Position numbers and translations under genes: made by a program
Notes under the pieces: model-generated
What the model was told of the DNA's origin: nothing
Databases searched by the model: none
What the model saw: the letters and a program-made list of their open reading frames with translations, nothing else
In this document: piece by piece, positions 1 to 11,454 of the stretch
How the letters are laid out: each line of letters starts with the position of its first letter
Position numbering within the stretch: the stretch's first letter is position 1
Source: Sipunculus nudus
Taxonomy: Eukaryota; Annelida; Sipuncula; Golfingiida; Sipunculidae
Direction: 5' to 3'
DNA: 64,000 nt
Assembly: GCA_026874595.1 (NCBI GenBank)
Contig: CM049306.1
Location: 57,099,519 to 57,163,518 of the forward strand

Positions 1-434
1 CTCCTCTTAACGTGAATTTATCGATAGCCTTCTTTAGCAGTTAAATATATCATCGATTGATAGATAGGCTGAAATTTGTGAACGAAACGTGCATTCGATT
101 TCATAGCCTACTTACACTATGTAGGATGTTCGATGTGTTCACCAGTATGGTTATATTGTGTATAATGTAGTTAATAAAACCACATTTATAAGCTCGCTTC
201 ATATATAGGTTAAGTTAAACACACACAAAAATATGAACTCCATGGTTGTCAATTTTGGGGGAGACCTTGAAGATCCACAAAAAACGTAGTTTTTACCAAA
301 TATGAATATAGAAATAAACTCATCGACCCCTACCTTGGTCAACCCGTTCTACCTTGAAAAAGGGGGGGGGTGGGGTAAATACACCCTTGGCGCACATCTG
401 GTTTAAATAACCTGTTTTGGATCATTCGTTTTAG
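1..434 (+). other. Intron (3' part) of the Shaw/Kv3-like channel gene
   Basis: Non-coding, AT-rich sequence that ends in a pyrimidine-rich acceptor (CGTTTTAG) just before the first visible channel exon. The exon opens with the last two bases of a glycine codon, so a preceding exon carrying the N-terminal part of the T1 domain must lie outside the window. A short G run lies at 362-371. I see no other feature here. Confidence 0.75.
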
Positions 435-2160
435 GAGAGCTTCACTTTCCTCACCAGCTCTGCGGACCGTCTATTAAGAAGGAGTTGTATTACTGGGGCA
501 TAGACGAGAACGAGATCGCTCCCTGCTGCTGGTCACGATATAAGGAGTACGAGGAGCAGGAACAGACGCTGCAGAAACTCGGCAAGGCCTTCAACGTCAT
601 CGATCCTTTTGACAAGCGGCCTGGCACGAGCCACTGGGTCATCGAGACCATCTACCGCTGGAGAGAGAGGATTTGGGTATTCCTGGAAGACCCCAAATCG
701 TCTGTCGCTGCCGGGGTGAGATACTGAACTTTTACCAATAAAATTAAAATTAAATGTAATTTGACATAATTTGCAGAAAATAGATTAATTGTGTTCATGG
801 AGATTCTATTATTTTATTTTCTTCGAAGAAAAATCCGAGTTGCTGCTTACAATCGGTTAAGTTCTACTGAAAATAAAATATATATTTTAGAGGATCGGGT
901 CAAATTGATTCCTGCGGTGACAGATTGGCCTCAGATACCCTGCATGTTTATTTAATTAGAAATTTAATTGGAAAACCATGTTGTTATATTACTCTACATG
1001 AATATAATATAATATTATAATAATAATATAATATTAAGAAGACTTTCTTATCATCCCACATTAATTTCACTATAACAAAGGAAGGGTCCAGATTAGAATA
1101 GAAATATGAAAATTTATTATTTAATCGCAGTATCAACTTGTGATTATTGTATATAACTCCATCTATCGGCCAGTTTAGGAGCCAACAAAAATAGTAAAAG
1201 TACTTGTCAGAGACATCGATAATCGTGTAAGGTCTTATCAGTGCCGGCTGTAATCATGTCGGTTCTTTAGTGTCGATTGATATGTCGTCCCAAATCTACC
1301 ACATTGTGCATTTGCCCATATGATGTCACCTTCTATTGTAAATCTTATAATGACATGCAACAGAGATGGTATATATCAGTTAAATTGAAACTGTTCATAT
1401 TTAATTTATATTTTTGCAGTTATGGGCTATGTTATACATGCTGTTGATCTTCACCTCTGTATTAACGCTGGCTTTGGAGACCCACAGTCAGTTCAGAATC
1501 CCAACGGTAAATCACTATGCTACCAATGATACAATGTTGGGGATGACCACCGTCAAGCCCCTGCTGGACCCACCTAAAGTCAGGGCTATGCAAGAAACGA
1601 AGCCACATGAGGCACTCAACGTGGTGGATTTGATTATCAACATCATATTTGCCATCAACTTGCTTCTTAGGTTAATCATGTCTCCGAACAAAATCAGGTA
1701 AAGTCAAATCTCTCTTTAATTGTAATGTCAGGTACTTGTTCTTCTTCAGCAACTTGACTTAACGAAGTCAATAGTGCACGATCGTTGTACTGAATGCGTG
1801 ATAAATTATGACATGGTGTAATGGTATAATTTATATGAATAACATACACATACAAATCAAAATAGTTTAAACTGCTCAGCTTTATTTGCGAAACACCGTG
1901 CATATGCGAGTCTTTTTCATGATATTAAGTTTATAACGAATGCTTGAACAGTAAATTACAAAATACATATGCAATATTAAATATACATGTTTAAAGAGTT
2001 TTCTTAAATAACTAACATAACGATGTTTGTGGTTAAATAAATGTCAGGGGCGTCAGTACAATGGGAGGAAAACGGGATATATATCCCCCCTTACACACAA
2101 ACTTTTTATCAAGGGGTATGGTGGTCACTGTAATCATTCCCCGTGCTATTCAGGGAAATT

Positions 2161-2220
<60 letters not shown>

Positions 2221-4376
2221 TTGAGAATGAAATATGTTAATTATTAGAAATATAGACCGGTCTTGAATAATCCTAGGCTCGAAACATAATTCCTTTAAAT
2301 TATTACTTATTATAATATAATTGAAATGTGTCACACGGCCAGTAAAAGGTATATATATATATGTTTATATGTATGTATATAAAAAGTGTCTCAACTTTGA
2401 TTACACTCAAACACCTGCGAGTCATATGACGCCACTGATACATGTGCTTTCGTGTTCTCAGGTTCTTAAAATCTTGGATGAATTGGCTTGACATAGTGGT
2501 GGTAACATCACAATGGGTAACAACAGGAATGATACAGACCCGTCCACAGAACCCGGCTCCGTCATGGACAGCCGCTTACAGCATTATCAGCATCATCCGC
2601 GTGGCCCGTGTCTTCCTCATCTTTAAACTTGCTCGTCACTATACAGGTCTCAGAATCCTCCTACTTGCCTTGCGAGCGTCCATAACCGAACTACTTCTTC
2701 TGATAGTCTTCGTGGTTATAGGAATGTTCATCTTCTCGACGCTCATATTTTATGCAGAACTCTATACCAGGGACCAAGAACATTTTGGGAATATCCCCGT
2801 TGGCTTTTGGTGGGCTATCGTCACCATGACGACAGTAGGTTATGGGGACACACATCCTATGTCCAGCTGGGGTTACCTGGTCGGTGCACTGTGTGCATTA
2901 ACGGGCATGTTGGCAACAGGGCTTCCTATTCCCATAATCGCCAATAATTTCACCTTGTACTATTCTGTTTCTAAACAGAAAAGTCGCATGGACGCTCGTG
3001 AGGAACAGCCAGGTTTATTATCAATCAAGAGCATGAAAGCGCGCATGAAAAAACTGGCTGACGATTTTGCCGACGTATCTCAGTCAGCCATTACCAAAGT
3101 ATTCAAGAAATCTAGAGATGATGAAAGTACTGATGAGTTTGACGAAGAAGAAGAATATGAGGAATTAGAAAGGGAGGAACAAGAAAGGTTAGCCAAAGAA
3201 AAGGAAAAAGAAGAAGAAAAAGAACGAGAATCAACACCTGATCCGTATAAAAAGGAAGGAAAAGTGTCAGAAGTTCGCAAGAAATTTGAAGAAGCCAAAC
3301 AAAAGCAGGATGGTGTGGTACTGGACGCGAGTAAAAATGGCAGTACAGATGATTTAGATAGCAAAGCTAAAGACAGGAAAGACGGTAAGACAAAAGAACA
3401 AAACAAATCAAAGGATTCGTCAGATAAGAAGACATCAAAAGATAAGGAATCAAAAGACAAAGAATCTAAGTCAAAAGATAAAGAGTCAAAAGACAAAGAG
3501 TCTAAATCTAAAGATAAGGAATCGAAAGATAAAGAGTCAAAGGACAAAGAGTCTAAATCTAAAGATAAGGATTCAAAAGACAAAGAGTCTAAATCTAAAG
3601 ATAAGGAATCGAAAGATAAAGAGTCAAAGGACAAAGAGTCTAAATCTAAAGATAAGGATTCAAAAGACAAAGAGTCTAAATCTAAAGATAAGGATTCAAA
3701 AGACAAAGAGTCTAAATCTAAAGATAAGGATTCAAAAGACAAAGAGTCGAAATCTAAAGATAAGGAGCCAAAAGATAAGGAGTCAAAGGACAAAGATTCA
3801 AAAACTAAAGATAAGGAGTCAAAAGTTAAGGAGTCCAAGGACAAAGAGTCAAAAGACAGAGAGTCAAAGGATAAGGACTCGAAGGATAAACAGTCAAAGG
3901 ATAAGGACTTAAAAGATAAACAGTCAAAAGACAAGGAATCGAAAGACAAACCACCGAAAGACTCGAAAACTAAGGACACCAAAGACGCTGATGATAAGAC
4001 AAAAGATTCAAAGGAAAAGAAAGACACCTCAAATGACAAACCAACGGTTGCCACGGAGTATGACAAGAAGAAGAAAGCAGACACAGACGACAAGACAAGA
4101 GATACAAAGGAGAAGAAGGATACTTCGAATGACAAACGTACAGTAGCTACAGAATTAGACAAGAAGAAGAAAAATTCTGATGAAAAGAAAGATAATACAC
4201 CAGAAAAGGAGAGGAAGGACAAGAAGGAAACCAAAGACAAAGGAAAATCAAAGGAAGGCAAGAAAGAAGACGAAAGTGACCAAAAGGAAGATGAAGGACC
4301 ACAGTCTAAAGAATCGACTCCAGAACCACCGAAGGTTACTTTAGCGACAGACCGGCCGTATGCTCACGATTGCTAG
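435..4376 (+). CDS. Voltage-gated potassium channel, Shaw/Kv3-like, last three exons (5' partial)
   Basis: Probable pore-forming alpha subunit of a plasma-membrane Kv channel. Exons 435-715, 1420-1697 and 2462-4376 join in frame across GT-AG introns (donors GTGAGA and GTAAAG) and encode 823 residues plus a split Gly. Exon 1 holds the second half of the T1 tetramerisation domain with the zinc pattern HX5CX20CC typical of non-Shaker Kv families. Exon 2 holds S1 and S2. Exon 3 holds S3, S4, S5, the selectivity filter TVGYGD (2832-2849) and S6 with PIP in place of the usual PVP. The text around S4-S6 most resembles Shaw/Kv3. S4 reads RxxRxxLxxKxxR, so one gating Arg is Leu, and the second S2 acid is Asn. 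About 460 residues follow S6, mostly a K/D/E/S repeat, ending in AHDC. The ATG at 2442 is upstream of the acceptor and is not the start. Confidence 0.93.
716..1419 (+). other. Intron of the channel gene
   Basis: Phase-0 intron between the T1 exon and the S1-S2 exon, with donor GTGAGA and acceptor TTTTTGCAG. AT-rich, with nothing else recognised inside. Confidence 0.85.
1698..2461 (+). other. Intron of the channel gene with (TA)n
   Basis: Phase-2 intron between the S2 and S3 coding parts, donor GTAAAGTC and acceptor GTTCTCAG. The split codon AG|G restores Arg. It contains a (TA)n microsatellite at 2166-2218 and a shorter one near 2350. Confidence 0.87.
2166..2218. repeat. (TA)n microsatellite
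   Basis: About 26 uninterrupted TA units inside the second visible channel intron. Confidence 0.97.
3430..3960 (+). repeat. In-frame tandem repeat coding the KDKESK tail
   Basis: Coding repeat in the channel's last exon. The protein alternates KDKESK and KSKDKDSKD-type units. The central part (about 3480-3780) repeats a 36-bp DNA unit, that is 12 codons, nearly identically several times, which suggests recent expansion by slippage or unequal crossing-over. The reading frame stays open throughout. The product is a highly charged, low-complexity, probably disordered polyampholyte. The reverse strand is also open here as a by-product of the codon pattern. Confidence 0.9.
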
Positions 4377-4522
4377 ATGATGCTTCCTCTGTACGTGACA
4401 ATACATGAATTCGATTCCGTAACATGCATACGTTGATTCATTTACGCAATCTGGATTCGTAACGCGCGTTTTCATGTACAGAAATGAAATATGCTGCGAA
4501 ATATCACTCAAGAATAACGTCT

Positions 4523-4528
4523 AATAAA
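4523..4528 (+). promoter_or_regulatory. Candidate poly(A) signal of the channel gene
   Basis: AATAAA about 147 nt after the channel stop codon. Position and strand fit a short 3' UTR. No cleavage site was confirmed. Confidence 0.5.
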
Positions 4529-5034
4529 TAATCACCTTCATGATAGTAAATGTTTAAGCGCAAATGGATCATGGACCACACTAGTGCAGTAGAAAATGAT
4601 TATTACTACCTACATAAAGGTTATAGACGTGTGTTCACTGTGTGAAGATTTTAGTATGGCACGAACTTACTAGTTTTTAAAGAATACATTTTCCTCTTTC
4701 TGCTTTTTACACACATTCTGGCAGATTCATTACTTAGGACTAGCGCTTTACAACTCGCAATTCAATATACAAAATACGGATTCAAGCTTAAAACTCACAA
4801 GGGTAACTATTTTCAGAAAGGTTGAATTGAGTCAAATTTGCATATGTATCACCTTCTGATGGCGATAATGCTGTACACCTTTTTTTGCATGCCAAATACG
4901 TGTTCAGTTTCATTACTCTTCATCGAAATCATCATTATATACCATTTGATTTTGTCGGGTGTTGTTGACATGTTGCGCTGCAGTGAGAAATGTTAAGAAT
5001 TTTGCTAAAAATGCAGACATTTCATAGATAAGAA
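4529..5034. other. Intergenic, nothing recognised
   Basis: AT-rich sequence between the channel's probable 3' end and the first SINE. I see no coding or repeat structure. Confidence 0.5.
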
Positions 5035-5259
5035 ATTCTCGGCTCTCTCCGCTGGCGACCTGGGTTCGTTCCCCGGCGTGGCTATGAGTGTGGGTTGTTG
5101 TGTGCCGTCCAAGGCCTGTGGTTTTCTCCGGATTCTCGAGTTTCCTTCCCCCCCCCCCCCCTTAGACTACCGAATTCCACCATCCGAGGCATGGAGAATG
5201 TCTTGATAATTTATTATAACTATTTGTACAATCAATGTAAAATAAAAAAGTTTATATTA
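5035..5259 (+). mobile_element. tRNA-derived SINE, family B, copy 1 (5' truncated)
   Basis: Matches two other copies in the window (43908-44115 minus, 54768-54990 plus). Shared parts are a Pol III B-box-like GGTTCGATCCC-type segment followed by CCGGCGTGGCTATG, then TTTTCTCCGG, and a tail rich in GTAAAATAAA ending in TTTATAT. The A-box part is missing here. The copy contains a C homopolymer at 5148-5161. Confidence 0.72.
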
Positions 5260-5610
5260 GGCCAAAAAAAAATAAAAGGTATGGTTCTCAGGCACCGCCC
5301 GCGTCAATTTTAAACCCCCGCATCAAAAAAAATTTTTATTTTGATTTTCAATAGAAACTTTCCAATGTTGAGCTCCTGCCCCTCGGACATTTCTTTCAAG
5401 AAGATAAAATCATACAATTTTGATAAAATTTCCTTTGTTATGCAGTGCTTTTACTTGTTTAGCAAATTAAATATGTTATTATCATTCTTTTCCCTTATCA
5501 TTTGACATTTTTATCGAAACATACAAAACAATTAAAAATAAAAAAAAAACCGCCCGCCCACACTTATTTCTGAAAAAAGTGCCTGAGAACCAGACCTTAT
5601 TTTTTTGGCC
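5260..5610. mobile_element. PIF/Harbinger-like MITE
   Basis: The left end starts GGCC, then an A run, then GGTTCTCAGGCAC (5260-5296). The right end (about 5574-5610) is its reverse complement, giving inverted repeats of about 37 bp with small gaps. TTA lies directly before the left end and directly after the right end, a 3-bp target duplication typical of PIF/Harbinger elements. There is no transposase reading frame in the 351 bp, so it is non-autonomous. It sits in the A-rich tail of the SINE just upstream. Confidence 0.78.
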
Positions 5611-8460
5611 TTATCAAAAGCGAAATTACATATATAAACTGCCACACTTAAGGCCTAATAAGAACTGCAGGTTGAATTATTTCCACATTATGAGCTCGGG
5701 TAATTGTGTAACCTGCATATGAATACAAACATACGATACATAATACCACAGAAAAGATGTCTAGAATATATGGCCATCAGTGACATCACTCTCGGCTCAT
5801 GGTAATTACGTTTTAACTATAATAGTATGCTGTTTGATAGCCATCGATGATGTATGGAATTGATAACTGGAAGTCTTCACAACACCCCCCCCCCCCCCCA
5901 AGCAGCCCGTTACTGAGCGATAATAGGGGTCGGGTGCTGGCTGTTCAGAAATAAATAGCAGGTACAAATATGTGATAAGGACTAGTACTTTGCCCAAATT
6001 TAAGCTTTTGAAAATGAGCCAGTTTTGAGATATAACGTAAATAGAAAATAAAAAAAAATTTGCAATCCATAGTTGACCCAAGTAGGTCCGCCCACATAAA
6101 TGCCTTTACTCAAATATAAATGAGGGTAGGCGTAATTAAACGTAAAACCTTGTTTCTTCACAAAATATGATTTCTCGAATACTTTGAGTTAAATCTAGAT
6201 TCAAAAATTTCTCTGAACTTTGCTTAATTATATCGGGTCTATTTTCAAAACCTGCGTCTGTGTAAATGTTTCTACCTAAGATACGAAGCCATTATTGAAG
6301 CCATCATCACTATGGAGAAAAAGTTCATACAACAAGATGCACAGAATCTTGATACGGTTTATAAATACTTTCTCCTTTAACAGTTCATCATTAATGGTTT
6401 CATTATTAAGCCGCCTGCGACAATGCCACAAGTTGTAGTACCTAGAAAGCAGACCAAGCCTGGTGGTGGGCCGAAGGTAAAAGCAAGAGCTTGATGATAG
6501 TAGTCCGATGGTATAAACAAAACGTTGATGCTGTGGGCCATTGTCATTAATTATCTCCGCCTATATCCATAGGTGGTGATATTTTATGTTTCCCGTAACT
6601 ATGCAACTTTTTTGTCCGATTTGATTAATACTCACTCAGGATATATACTTACTTTAGTCCATTTAATATGACCCAGATAACAGTGACCTTGACCTTATAT
6701 TCAAATAGGACAAATGGTTGAAAACCCATCTATAATATCTGGTTCGCAACATTGCTGGGGGTACCGCTTTCAATTGACTCATGCTGAACCATTAGAGATA
6801 GGCAACTCTGCACTTTTCAGTTAGGCTACGTTTCCGGATAAAAAAAATGACCTAGAAATTTGGTTCTTTGAGTGCAGTAGCAAGTTTGGAAGCGATATCT
6901 TTAATAGTTTTTAAAATAATATGCAAATTACGAAAATGTGACCAGCATTTTCAGTTCATCAATGAAACTCAAGGAGGAAGGACCAAATTCCATTTCGGTT
7001 TTATAGAACTTTAGTTTTTTCAAGTGTGTTACAGCTGGATAAAGGATCAGTGGGAGAATCGGTGTGGGGGGTGCGGAGCGGGGTACAGGGGGAGAGGGGG
7101 ACGGGGATAGGTGGGTGACTGTCGTATGACAGTTACAAGAAGCCTAGTTTCATTTTGACCACCCTTACTGAGATTTCCGGAGAATGCTTTTCACTCCCTG
7201 TCTGCCTTACACGTGATCTGCCTTTACTCGCCGCTCAGAACATTCTGTATTCTCCAGCGAAACGATTAATTCATTGTTAGAGAGATTTTTTTTTATTTAC
7301 TGTTTGAGCTTCCGACACGTAAATGTTGATCATATAATATACAGAAAATTGATAGATTTTGTTTTGAAACTTCAAAGGCGTTTTCGGAAATTATTTATAT
7401 TTTCATGCAAAATTTACATCGCTGTGATTTGTACAGCTAAGTTAATAACTAAAATGCGAACATGCTTATTTAATATGTAGCAGTCAAACTCTTGCATGAT
7501 CGTTATCACCAGAAAACATTTTGTAACACAAATGAATTGTAAATCACGAAACCGGGCGAAAGGCCTGTCCGACTTTAGAATCAATGTTTATCTTAAGCTG
7601 AAACTGATCATACTCCCAGTCCTTGTGGAAGTGCATGTGCTCAGAAATGGAAAGTGGCTGTAGCTACTAAGCTTTGCCGGTAATAAACTAACCTTCTCGT
7701 TATCAAACTGGGAACTGATTTGCTCAAGTGTCACATGGTTAAGGCATATCCGAGCTGGACAGAGGCCCCTGCCACCCCTTTCGCAGTGGGGGATAAGGGA
7801 AATCACTACCCAGAGCCCGGGGGATCGTAGAACCTGTAATGATCCTGACTTGATGTATACATAATCATTTTTGAAAGATTTAATCTCATAAATTTCCTTT
7901 GCATTTCTGGCGTCAAGACTTAACGCATTTTTTTCCCTAAAAATAGCGAAATTCTTTCCACACATCACAAGAAATATCATGTTAAATTCTGCATGGTTGT
8001 CTCGTGAAGTTAGTCGTGAGCGTTTTGCTTTGTTCAAGTAATATTAAGGGATCAATGAAATTAAAGATATTCAATAATACCCAAACAGCTTCCTACAATT
8101 GCTCATAACTTATTGACGTATGCATTGCCTGTTGCGCCAGGGTGACATGTTCTACAATATATTTTCCCTTTCATGATTATCATAGTAACCATTAGCAAAT
8201 TTTGACGTAGTTATTGTTACACAACACAAGGCTTCAAAATTGAATTTATCCATTTTAATGTGTGCCATACGATGATAAATAAATTTTTTTATCTGCTTCC
8301 TAGAAGAATCAACAAACTTATTGTTAATAACTCAAAGACTAAATGCTTAAATTATATGCAATGATTTATACATTAACACTGATGAAATTCTTCAGTAAAA
8401 TCAAACATGTTTCATTTATGATAAAAACATGGTGACATACCACATATTTCAAACAATATA
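5611..8460. other. Intergenic, no gene recognised
   Basis: Mostly AT-rich. It holds a C homopolymer at 5885-5899 and a purine-rich stretch at about 7060-7115. A minus-strand open frame at 7588-8037 has no recognisable domain and no supporting signals, so it is not called. Confidence 0.45.
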
Positions 8461-8635
8461 TAGTGGAACCTCTAAATACAACCACCTTTGGGACTGGCCA
8501 AAGTTGTTGTAATTTAGGGGTGTTTTTTATGCGAAATACTAAATTACCTGGATCATATATACGGAACCAAGAAAAGTCGTCGTAATCGTTGGGGTGGTCG
8601 GAATTGTTGGATGATCGCGATGCGGGGTTCCACTG
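8461..8635. mobile_element. Short inverted-repeat element, Tigger/pogo-like MITE candidate
   Basis: The left end AGTGGAACCTC and right end GGGGTTCCACT are inverted copies bounding about 175 bp. The TIR core AGTGGAACC resembles that of Tigger/pogo elements. A TA target duplication is not clear, so the class is tentative. No coding capacity. Confidence 0.5.
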
Positions 8636-9842
8636 CAGTCATAAGAATTCTTCGACTTCAGGAGCTTAAGTACAAAACTATGCCTCAAGCAATTTCCTTT
8701 GCCAAAGTTATGTTACTTTGGTAAAATTTAGCTAAGCCACAAAAGGAGAGTTGCTATTTGACCGAATCTAAACTTGCCACCAAAACATTTGGCCATGCCA
8801 GACGGTAGTGGTTAATTCTCATTCAAGTTTTATATGGTTATGTTGTTTGTAAATTTATCTATTCAAAATGGGAAAAAAGAGACAGCCGTATCTACTAGCA
8901 AAGGCAATAAACACACTCCCGTTCAGAAGAATAATTCTTAATAGTATTAAACACGTTTCACACCAAAAATAAAACACATTAAGAGAGGATGGCAGACACT
9001 TTATACCGAGTGAGATAAAAACGTGTCATTTATTATATATATATATTTATATATATTTGTTTAGCCAAATATTCACTGATACTTTTATCTTATATATCAA
9101 AACTAGCTTCTACATGGAGAGCTATAGATGTTTGCAATCGCCGATCGATCGTTTGAAGTGGTCCCCCCCCCCCCCCCGAACTAAGCTACAATGTGAACTG
9201 AACTCGGCTACTCAGTGCACGACCATGGTCAATATAAATACAGGAGCAAATCTGTCACCAATGAATAATATTTTGCCCGAACGTTAGCTTTATGAAAATC
9301 AGCCATACACGGGCAGAAAAGAGAAAAACAAGAAGGACAAAAACAATTAGCATAATAAATACTGATATAAGAATAAACTCATCAGCCCATATAAGCCTCC
9401 TCTCGAAACAGAGATCTCATTGGTAAAAATTTCTTGAAAAAGAAGTAAATATTAATACACTTTCATGATGTTTAAGTTGTATCGTAACAAACTGCAGAAT
9501 CAAACTATTGCTTGTAAAATTTTTATATCAGTGGCTTTCCCCTGCTTTGTATACAGGTAAAATAAAGTTTATAGGCGGCGAATATGCCTAGTATATTAAA
9601 CAAGATATAAGCATTTACAGAACCTTAACAATTCTTCATGTCCGCATGTGTCTAGCGCAATGATGCTTTAAACGATCTTAAGGGTGGGGTGTAAAAGAAA
9701 GCAGTGTTAATATTTTAATTTATTGTCTGGACATACCGTTCTCAAAATACCTATAGCATATCTCAGATTGGCCTATATCATTTCCATTGATATCTCTGCG
9801 TCTAGGTACCGTTCTTAAATGAACATATGATATTTAATTTTT
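8636..9842. other. Intergenic, nothing coding recognised
   Basis: AT-rich DNA with a short TA run near 9037-9055 and a C homopolymer at 9163-9177. No gene seen. Confidence 0.45.
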
Positions 9843-9872
9843 GCTTGCCGGAAATCTCCGATTTCGGCAAGC
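9843..9872. repeat. Near-perfect hairpin
   Basis: GCTTGCCGGAAATC, a 3-nt loop, then GATTTCGGCAAGC. The arms pair fully except for one bulged G. It lies just before a CTGT-rich tract (9900-9940) and may mark the end of a repeat element. Confidence 0.7.
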
Positions 9873-10774
9873 TGGTTGGTCAGTCGCGGATGTCTGTTGG
9901 TTTGTCTTTCTGTCTGTCTGTTTGTCTGTCTGTCTGTTCCCTCTCTACAGGTCGCAATTTTGCAGCAACGCTTTCAAACTTACACAGGTTATTGAAAATT
10001 TAAAATGACAGGAGCCTATTGTTTTTGGTCAATAAAGGTCAAAGGTCAAGGTCATCAAAAGTATACAAAACGTATCTACTTCAAATGTAGCTCATTTTAA
10101 TCGTCATTACAAGGCCCGTCTTTTTGTGTGTAGCTTACTCAATTTGAGTTAACCATGATTACGCATTTTCGGAGAAAAGAGCTGATATTTAAAAAAAAAA
10201 GTGGTCTTATTTTTCAAACTTTGTCAGTTTTAAAGCTACAGAGGTCTAGTTTTTTGCATCAGGTAGCATATAAGTAGTTTTATTTGATTATTTTACAAGT
10301 CCCGCAATATCTCGTGTAATATCTCGTCGCTTAGTGATAGCCTATAGTCCACAAGTATGCAGGAATCATTTTGAAACTGATATATCTTATGTCTGACATT
10401 ATTATCTAGAAACGGATTTTTCATAAACCGGATATGGCTGCTAGGGGTCGCTGCGCCTGAACCTCCCGAACATATAATTTATTGGACGTATCTCCAAAAT
10501 TATAAACCTCAGATACAGAAACTATACCTTGGTTTCTTCCTCTGGGTCTTCTTTATAACCTGGGAAAGTCATCTGGTCTAAATTTTGTGTCACTTTGTCA
10601 GTATGTCTGTCAGTATGTCTGTCTGTTTGTCAGTTGTCCTCGAATTCGCCTGCTTGCTGGTTCTTCGCCTATATAGCATTCTACAGGCCACAGTTTGGAA
10701 GGAATCCTTTTGAAACTGGTACATGTTATGTCTTTCACTAATATCTCCAAAAAAAATTTTCATTTTCCGAATAT

Positions 10775-10794
10775 GGGCGCTAGGGGGCGCTGCA
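10775..10794 (+). promoter_or_regulatory. CTCF-like motif (second of six in the array)
   Basis: GGCGCTAGGGGGCGCTGCA closely fits the bilaterian CTCF core pattern built around an AGGGGGCGC centre. Sister sites lie near 10438, 11100, 11435, 11768 and 11919, all in the same orientation. Motif match only; no binding evidence. Confidence 0.5.
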
Positions 10795-11099
10795 CCTGAC
10801 CCTCCGAAGCATATCATTTTTGTATCCATATCTCAATTACTATAAGTCTCAATTACAGAAACTATGGCTTATTTTCTTCCTCCGGGTCTTCTTCATAAAC
10901 TGGTCAAGTCATCTTGTCTCAAGCTTGTGTTACCTAGTCAGTATCTCTGTCTGTTTGTCAGTTGTCCTCAAATTCGCCTGCCTCCTGGTTCTTGTGTCTT
11001 ATAGCATTCTACAGGCCACATATTTGAAGGAATCATTTTGAAACGTGTACATATTATGTCTTACACTTATATCTATGAAATTTTTCGTTTTCCGAATAT

Positions 11100-11119
11100 G
11101 GCCGCTAGGGGGCGCTGCA
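11100..11119 (+). promoter_or_regulatory. CTCF-like motif (third of six)
   Basis: CCGCTAGGGGGCGCTGCA, the best match in the array together with the site at 11435. Same orientation as its sisters. Confidence 0.5.
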
Positions 11120-11434
11120 CATGCTCCTCCCCATAAAAATATCATTTTTTTAGCTATATTTCCAAAATTACTAACCTCAATTACATAAACTATAGCTTAT
11201 TTTCTTCCTCTTAGTCTTCCCCATAACCTGAGAAAGTCATGTGGTCTCATTCTTGTGTTACTTTGTTAGTTTATCTGTCTGTTTATCAGTTGTCCTCAAA
11301 TTCGCCTGCTTGCTGGTTCTTGTGTCTTACATATACCATTCTTCAGGCCACAGTTTTGAAGGAATCCTTTTGAAACTGGTACATGTTATGTCTTACACTA
11401 ATATCTCGAAACGGATTCTTCATTTTCTGGTTCT

Positions 11435-11454
11435 GGCCGCTAGGGGGCGCTGCA
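11435..11454 (+). promoter_or_regulatory. CTCF-like motif (fourth of six)
   Basis: Same 18-base core as at 11100, about 335 bp downstream. Motif match only. Confidence 0.5.

Noticed and set aside
2442-2461. ATG at 2442 as start of a separate channel protein
   Set aside because: It lies in the intron, upstream of the TTCTCAG acceptor; the S3-S6 exon joins in frame with the S1-S2 exon.
3080-4261. 393-codon open frame on the minus strand
   Set aside because: Mirror of the KDKESK coding repeat on the other strand; its Ser/Leu/Asp-rich text is just the complement of the repeat codons.
7588-8037. 149-codon open frame on the minus strand
   Set aside because: No recognisable domain, splice or promoter support.
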